In this document: one piece after another, positions 62,301-64,000 of the stretch | Layout: every line of letters begins with the position of its first letter | How positions within the stretch are numbered: position 1 is the first letter of the stretch | Assembly: GCA_963169105.1 (NCBI GenBank) | Contig: OY720633.1 | Location: 158,983,780-159,047,779 of the forward strand | Source: Ceriagrion tenellum | Lineage: Eukaryota > Arthropoda > Insecta > Odonata > Coenagrionidae | Length of the DNA stretch: 64,000 nt | Reading direction: 5' to 3' | Program-made: the position numbers and the translations under genes | The notes under the pieces: generated by a model | Databases searched by the model: none | What the model saw: only the letters and a program-made list of their open reading frames with translations | Told to the model about the DNA's origin: nothing

Positions 62301-64000
62301 GTCAGACAAAACCCACCATAAGTTCCAAAAACCTATGAGGAATCTGATACATCTTGCTGTATTATTATCTTTTACAAGGAAGTAAATTATAAGTTAGGCT
62401 GGAATCTATGACACTGCACTTGAGGATTTATATAAAATTATAGAGAAATATTAATATTCCTTAACATGAGTTTTGAGAAGAGACAAAGCTAAATCCTACC
62501 TTGTCCATTCCCTTTCCGAGAACATACTCAAACTGCTTGTGTTCTTTCAGGATGAGAAGAATATAATTCATTTCAGTGTATCTCCTTATTCCAGTCAGTA
62601 GACGAACCTGGAAAAAAGAAATTTAATACTCAATTCAGTAGAAAGCTCCATTAATCAAATGGAAAATAAAGATTATTTTGATTGCTTATCTTAAATCTGG
62701 CTAAAGAATCAATGTCCTTGGAGATTTCCACCACGTTTGGTCTGATTCATAAAAGTTTCACCCACCATCCAAGGACTCTCATAGGAAACTAAACATTGCT
62801 CATGTACTCAATGAAAACTGATATTTATTTAGAGTGCCTTTATTATTATTGGTGCCAATTATGTGAGTCTCCAAATATCTTAGAGGCTAAAGCATTGACA
62901 ATAAGTGTATGCTTGTTAAGAACCTTAATTTGGGATGTCCACTGGGTTGGGATTCCATGGTAGCCTACATTACTATGGCCAAGTCATCCATCACCTTCAG
63001 GGATGGATCAGCTGAGAACCATTGAAACCTCACCTACCATGGAATCCCTAATCCAGTGGACATCCCAAACGGAGCTTCTTATCATCACATGCTGGTAAAG
63101 CCTCAGATCTAGGCGTACGCTGGAATTTCTTGGTGATATTTATTTCGAAACATGAGCAAGAAAAAGCATGGTTATTGAAGGTTAAAGTTACCACAAAATA
63201 AAATTAAAGAATAAATACTGTTCAAATGTATAGAATTTATAAATGAAAATATGAATTAATTAATACTTAAACAGTCAATGTTGCATATGCCATCAGGTGT
63301 GAAGAAATATTTACATCAATTTCATGACTTTTTTATTCTTTTACTCCTCTCTCTTTCTTGACTATTGGTATTTTCATCATGGTAATTTATGATGCTTATT
63401 CCTGCTTCCTTATCACTCTTTAAATCCACAATTTTGCTGAAATACTCAATAGGGCTCTAAGCTCAGCTTACCATCAAAGACCACTCCTCGGCAGCAAGCA
63501 GAGATGAAGTTAGGATACGGGCCTGGCGCAGTATTCGGGATATCCCTTCCATATTACATGCTCGACTATGACAATCATGGGCACGGATCAATAATTCTAC
63601 CACTGCAATAATGATATATAATGTAAATAGAGTACACAAAAGTTTGCAAATTAGGTGATTAAAATTTATATTTTAATTAAGCAGATCAATAAGCAAAGAA
63701 ATGAGAACATGGTATTCATTTAGAACATATATGACATACACTCTATTGCTGTTAAATCAATAAGCATTAGCAAGTTTTACTTAACCATCTCATATTAAAT
63801 ATTAGTAGACTTGGAGACCCTATTCGCAAGAGAGGAAAACAAACTTACCTTTTCTGTGACTAAGTGGCTGCGAAGACACTTGCTCATTGGCAACCAGCAG
63901 TAGTGAGTCCCCAAGAAGTGAACAGGTCATATCATCTTCACACAGATCTAGGATAGCAGGAAAATTATCATCTAGAGATAAGCCCCACATATGGACCTTG
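41142..64000 (-). CDS. SPG11: Spatacsin (SPG11) orthologue, last seven exons
   Basis: Seven exons join in frame (63849-64000, 63472-63602, 62500-62607, 57751-58068, 51971-52122, 47829-47990, 41142-41352) to give the C-terminal 410 residues. Segments such as ELLIRAHDCHSRACNMEGIS, VRLLTGIRRYTEMNYILLIL, ALLDFLRRHCPGDKEYLW and RAYEVPGNWAAAIYTHYV line up in order with the C-terminal spatacsin domain. In mammals spatacsin works with spastizin and the AP-5 adaptor at late endosomes and lysosomes, in lysosome reformation. The introns carry LINE, piggyBac-MITE, Tigger, Penelope and SINE-like insertions. The N-terminal part of this very large protein lies right of the window. Confidence 0.9.
41353..42880. 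other. Spatacsin intron, nothing recognised
   Basis: AT-rich intron between exon G and a LINE fragment. No supported feature. Confidence 0.4.
42950..44070 (+). mobile_element. LINE endonuclease fragment
   Basis: Frames read HLKGGGIAIYFRYKIKF (about 43232), LNLFIDCLNHAI, then TSSTSNLIDLIVPDLPSSHF and ISDHHALYF-like YLSDHHALYFFLMF (43590-43710). These are the late blocks of an APE endonuclease (GGG.AIY, S/T-x-IDLI, SDHxA). Stops break it; no RT is present. It lies in the spatacsin F-G intron. Confidence 0.65.
44540..45162. mobile_element. piggyBac-type MITE, 623 bp
   Basis: TTAA at 44540-44543 and 45159-45162 bound inverted ends TTAACCCTTTCGCGCC and TTAATCCTTTCACGCC (14 of 16 matching). No transposase is encoded; the minus frame overlapping its right part is not recognisable. 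The ends resemble those of the piggyBac at 36566 only in the first ten bases. Confidence 0.75.
45163..46265. other. Spatacsin intron, nothing recognised
   Basis: Overlapping frames on both strands at 45700-46110 lack any domain I know. A short direct/inverted repeat, tcagtgagtcactgac, occurs at about 45812. Confidence 0.35.
46266..46480 (-). repeat. Second copy of the GC-rich dispersed repeat
   Basis: Reverse-complemented, it reads tagaggtgattggtagcctcggaagg...ttttcggcaaggtc, matching 8167-8300 (tagaggcgattggctacctcggagggg...tttcagcgaggtc). Two internal half-units with GATTGG...GGAGGGGAG occur in each copy. Confidence 0.65.
46690..46765 (+). repeat. tRNA-related SINE-like head
   Basis: ggctgggtggctactg resembles a Pol III A box and cgagtttgatccccgcacggg a B box plus T arm. 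The cloverleaf is imperfect and a T-rich tail follows, so it is a SINE-like copy and not a working tRNA gene. Confidence 0.45.
46766..47828. other. Spatacsin intron, nothing recognised
   Basis: T-rich intron between the SINE-like head and exon F. The frames at 46703-47053 (+) are low-complexity. Confidence 0.4.
47829..47990 (-). CDS. SPG11: Spatacsin exon F
   Basis: Starts after gttttctag-type acceptor and reads FPQAWILVRAYEVPGNWAAA then IYTHYVQGGDSTYLANF; ends AG|gttggt. It corresponds to the human stretch with AEAYDFVPDWAEILYQQ. Confidence 0.9.
47991..48849. other. Spatacsin intron, nothing recognised
   Basis: Plain intron sequence between exon F and the Tigger-type element. Confidence 0.4.
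48850..51696 (+). mobile_element. Decayed Tigger/pogo transposon, 2.8 kb
   Basis: TA at 48848-48849 and 51697-51698 flank the ends AGTAGAAGG and, reversed, CAGTAGAAGG, with subterminal TATAGCGAGT on both sides. The transposase remnant shows the helix-turn-helix (KRKRKKVIGFEEI, about 49320), the CENP-B-type second DNA-binding region (GNAKGSRKKLQPAENAPLES, VLFEWFDQQ, 49480-49570) and DDE pieces: DVYNADKTALFHNF (about 49893), LDARFEGRDRKAKLFLNHC (about 50110) and AVTQRLADLKW. The second catalytic Asp in the usual LDNC motif is Asn here. Stops and frameshifts abound. Confidence 0.9.
51971..52122 (-). CDS. SPG11: Spatacsin exon E
   Basis: Starts after tatgtaatag with ANQPIAASRCAHKAELAALQ then IYLMDQSKDSVYC; ends L-AG|gtcaga, so Arg or Ser is completed by the next exon. 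It is too fragmented for a long open frame and was found by following the reading frame. Confidence 0.85.
52123..54115. other. Spatacsin intron, nothing recognised
   Basis: AT-rich intron; the frames at 52340, 52855 and 53151 lack domains. Confidence 0.4.
54116..54183. ncRNA. 68-nt hairpin, pre-miRNA-sized (candidate)
   Basis: Arms of 27 nt (54116-54142 and 54157-54183) pair with two mismatches around a 14-nt loop (tgaaatcagtttcc). The core arm is CCAAAAATATCATTATTGC. It lies in the spatacsin D-E intron. The size and near-perfect stem suit a precursor microRNA or endo-siRNA, but a small palindromic MITE would look the same. Confidence 0.35.
54570..54690 (-). pseudogene. Decayed duplicate of part of spatacsin exon D
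   Basis: On the minus strand 54652-54586 reads AINIISICNQKSDTTLSAMP then PPP, parallel to VINNISMCSQKTDTSPLAVPSPP of exon D. I count 52 of 67 bases identical without gaps, with weaker similarity on both sides. A stop lies just upstream in that frame. It is a relic duplication or possibly an alternative mini-exon. Confidence 0.6.
54829..57451. mobile_element. Candidate DNA transposon with long imperfect inverted ends
   Basis: TGACGTCACACCTGCCGTCCA at 54899-54919 recurs inverted near 57240-57260 (TGACGTCACACCTGTCGTTCA). Further out, cagtcaatggaaaagtg (54832) and its inverted counterpart near 57428-57447 share AATGGA-AA-TG. Both borders are CpG-rich within an AT-rich intron. Inside, about 56560-56650 (+) reads CRCKASGDNFIKCAYCG then TCLC, like the zinc-binding tail of some transposases. 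I cannot assign a superfamily or a target duplication. Confidence 0.4.
55881..55955 (+). repeat. tRNA-related SINE-like head
   Basis: gccgtggtggtgtgggttaa then ggcattgggtgcac and ggatcgtggcc mimic A and B boxes of a tRNA-derived SINE, followed by a T-rich tail (atttatttttcggttt) similar to that after the copy at 46690. Not a functional tRNA. Confidence 0.4.
57452..57750. other. Spatacsin intron next to exon D
   Basis: AT-rich, no supported feature. Confidence 0.35.
57751..58068 (-). CDS. SPG11: Spatacsin exon D
   Basis: 106 codons, phase 0 at both ends. It begins VPGLKVALLDFLRRHCPGDK and ends ...YTHAAEFYLQ before gtaaat. The middle, ISMCSQKTDTSPLAVPSPPE, has a decayed second copy about 3.2 kb away in the next intron. 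Confidence 0.9.
58069..61035. other. Spatacsin intron, nothing recognised
   Basis: AT-rich intron between exon D and a Penelope fragment. Frames at 59306 and 60222 (-) have no domain. Confidence 0.4.
61040..61890 (+). mobile_element. Penelope-like retroelement fragment
   Basis: The frame at 61050-61300 reads SKFTMEEEKDIHLPFLDVLV then YGKRTETGQHLNMVLHHHQG, the end of a Penelope-type reverse transcriptase (IKFTME.E....LPFLDVLV.....YRKPT...HHHP). Downstream are PYIIGTSERITRAHKK (61440), GNVCIGKTS (about 61616) and YYPRLIREATGIFKTPQNFN (61770-61835), matching the GIY-YIG endonuclease part. Frameshifts and stops make it inactive. It sits in the spatacsin C-D intron. Confidence 0.75.
61891..62499. 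other. Spatacsin intron, nothing recognised
   Basis: May still contain the tail of the Penelope fragment; no clear border or feature. Confidence 0.35.
62500..62607 (-). CDS. SPG11: Spatacsin exon C
   Basis: Exactly 36 codons, VRLLTGIRRYTEMNYILLIL through KEHKQFEYVLGKGMDK, between ttttttccag and gtagga. This is the most recognisable spatacsin block in the window. Confidence 0.93.
62915..63090. repeat. Foldback repeat with arms of about 35-50 bp
   Basis: TTTGGGATGTCCACTGG...GGATTCCATGGTAG at 62929-62965 is inverted at about 63034-63070 with few mismatches, around a 68-nt loop. Weaker pairing extends outward (TTAAGAA / ATAAGAAG). It lies between spatacsin exons B and C and is probably a foldback MITE. 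Confidence 0.7.
63472..63602 (-). CDS. SPG11: Spatacsin exon B
   Basis: Starts after ttattgcag, completes Val, then VELLIRAHDCHSRACNMEGI ... AAEEWSLM, phase 0 donor gtaagc. The human protein has a closely similar ELLI.AH.C...CNMEGI segment at this place. Confidence 0.9.
63849..64000 (-). CDS. SPG11: Spatacsin exon A (first in window)
   Basis: Encodes KVHMWGLSLDDNFPAILDLC ... SSQPLSHRK and ends at G|gtaagt, leaving one base for the next codon. It continues past the right edge. Confidence 0.8.

Overview
This is an AT-rich eukaryotic window, almost certainly from an arthropod with a large, transposon-loaded genome. The evidence is small exons with GT-AG introns, multi-kilobase introns, and decayed copies of many animal transposon classes. 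I cannot fix the species. I see no bacterial operons, CRISPR arrays, rRNA genes or functional tRNA genes.

Three host genes can be read. (1) About 645-10221 (+): the 3' exons of a PH-domain adaptor resembling SKAP1/SKAP2, ending in a tail of Tyr-Asp/Glu motifs. (2) 20507-21503 (+): a complete three-exon CKS1-type cyclin-dependent kinase regulatory subunit of 89 aa, with E2F-like and inverted CCAAT sites just upstream and a possible divergent first coding exon at 19869-19947 (-). (3) 41142-64000 (-): the last seven exons of a spatacsin (SPG11) orthologue, 410 residues that join in frame at every junction and run off the right edge. A THAP-like exon (36108-36252, +) may be a fourth gene or a transposon remnant.

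Mobile elements fill most of the rest. They are: LINE fragments at 1480-2510, 3440-5532, 18735-19450 and 42950-44070 (+) and at 25590-27650 and 28340-31600 (-); a gag-protease piece of a Ty3/Gypsy-like element (31800-33430) split by another LINE piece; a tandem LTR-internal-LTR-internal-LTR Gypsy array (12167-17819); a decayed hAT with a nested MITE (22900-25320); a near full-length but dead piggyBac (36566-39896) and a piggyBac-type MITE (44540-45162); Tigger/pogo elements at 6258-7070 and 48850-51696; a Penelope-like fragment (61040-61890); tRNA-related SINE-like heads; several foldback hairpins; and a 22-bp minisatellite (28761-29015).

The strongest observations are these. The middle LTR of the Gypsy array is chimeric, as expected from unequal crossover. 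Two host genes each have a decayed or alternative duplicate of coding exon sequence nearby (10313-10394 and about 54570-54690). A LINE 3' end abuts, and seems to supply, the splice acceptor of the PH-domain exon. One LINE carries a 2A-like motif at its N-terminus. A 68-nt hairpin of pre-miRNA size lies in a spatacsin intron. I found no convincing new multi-gene system.
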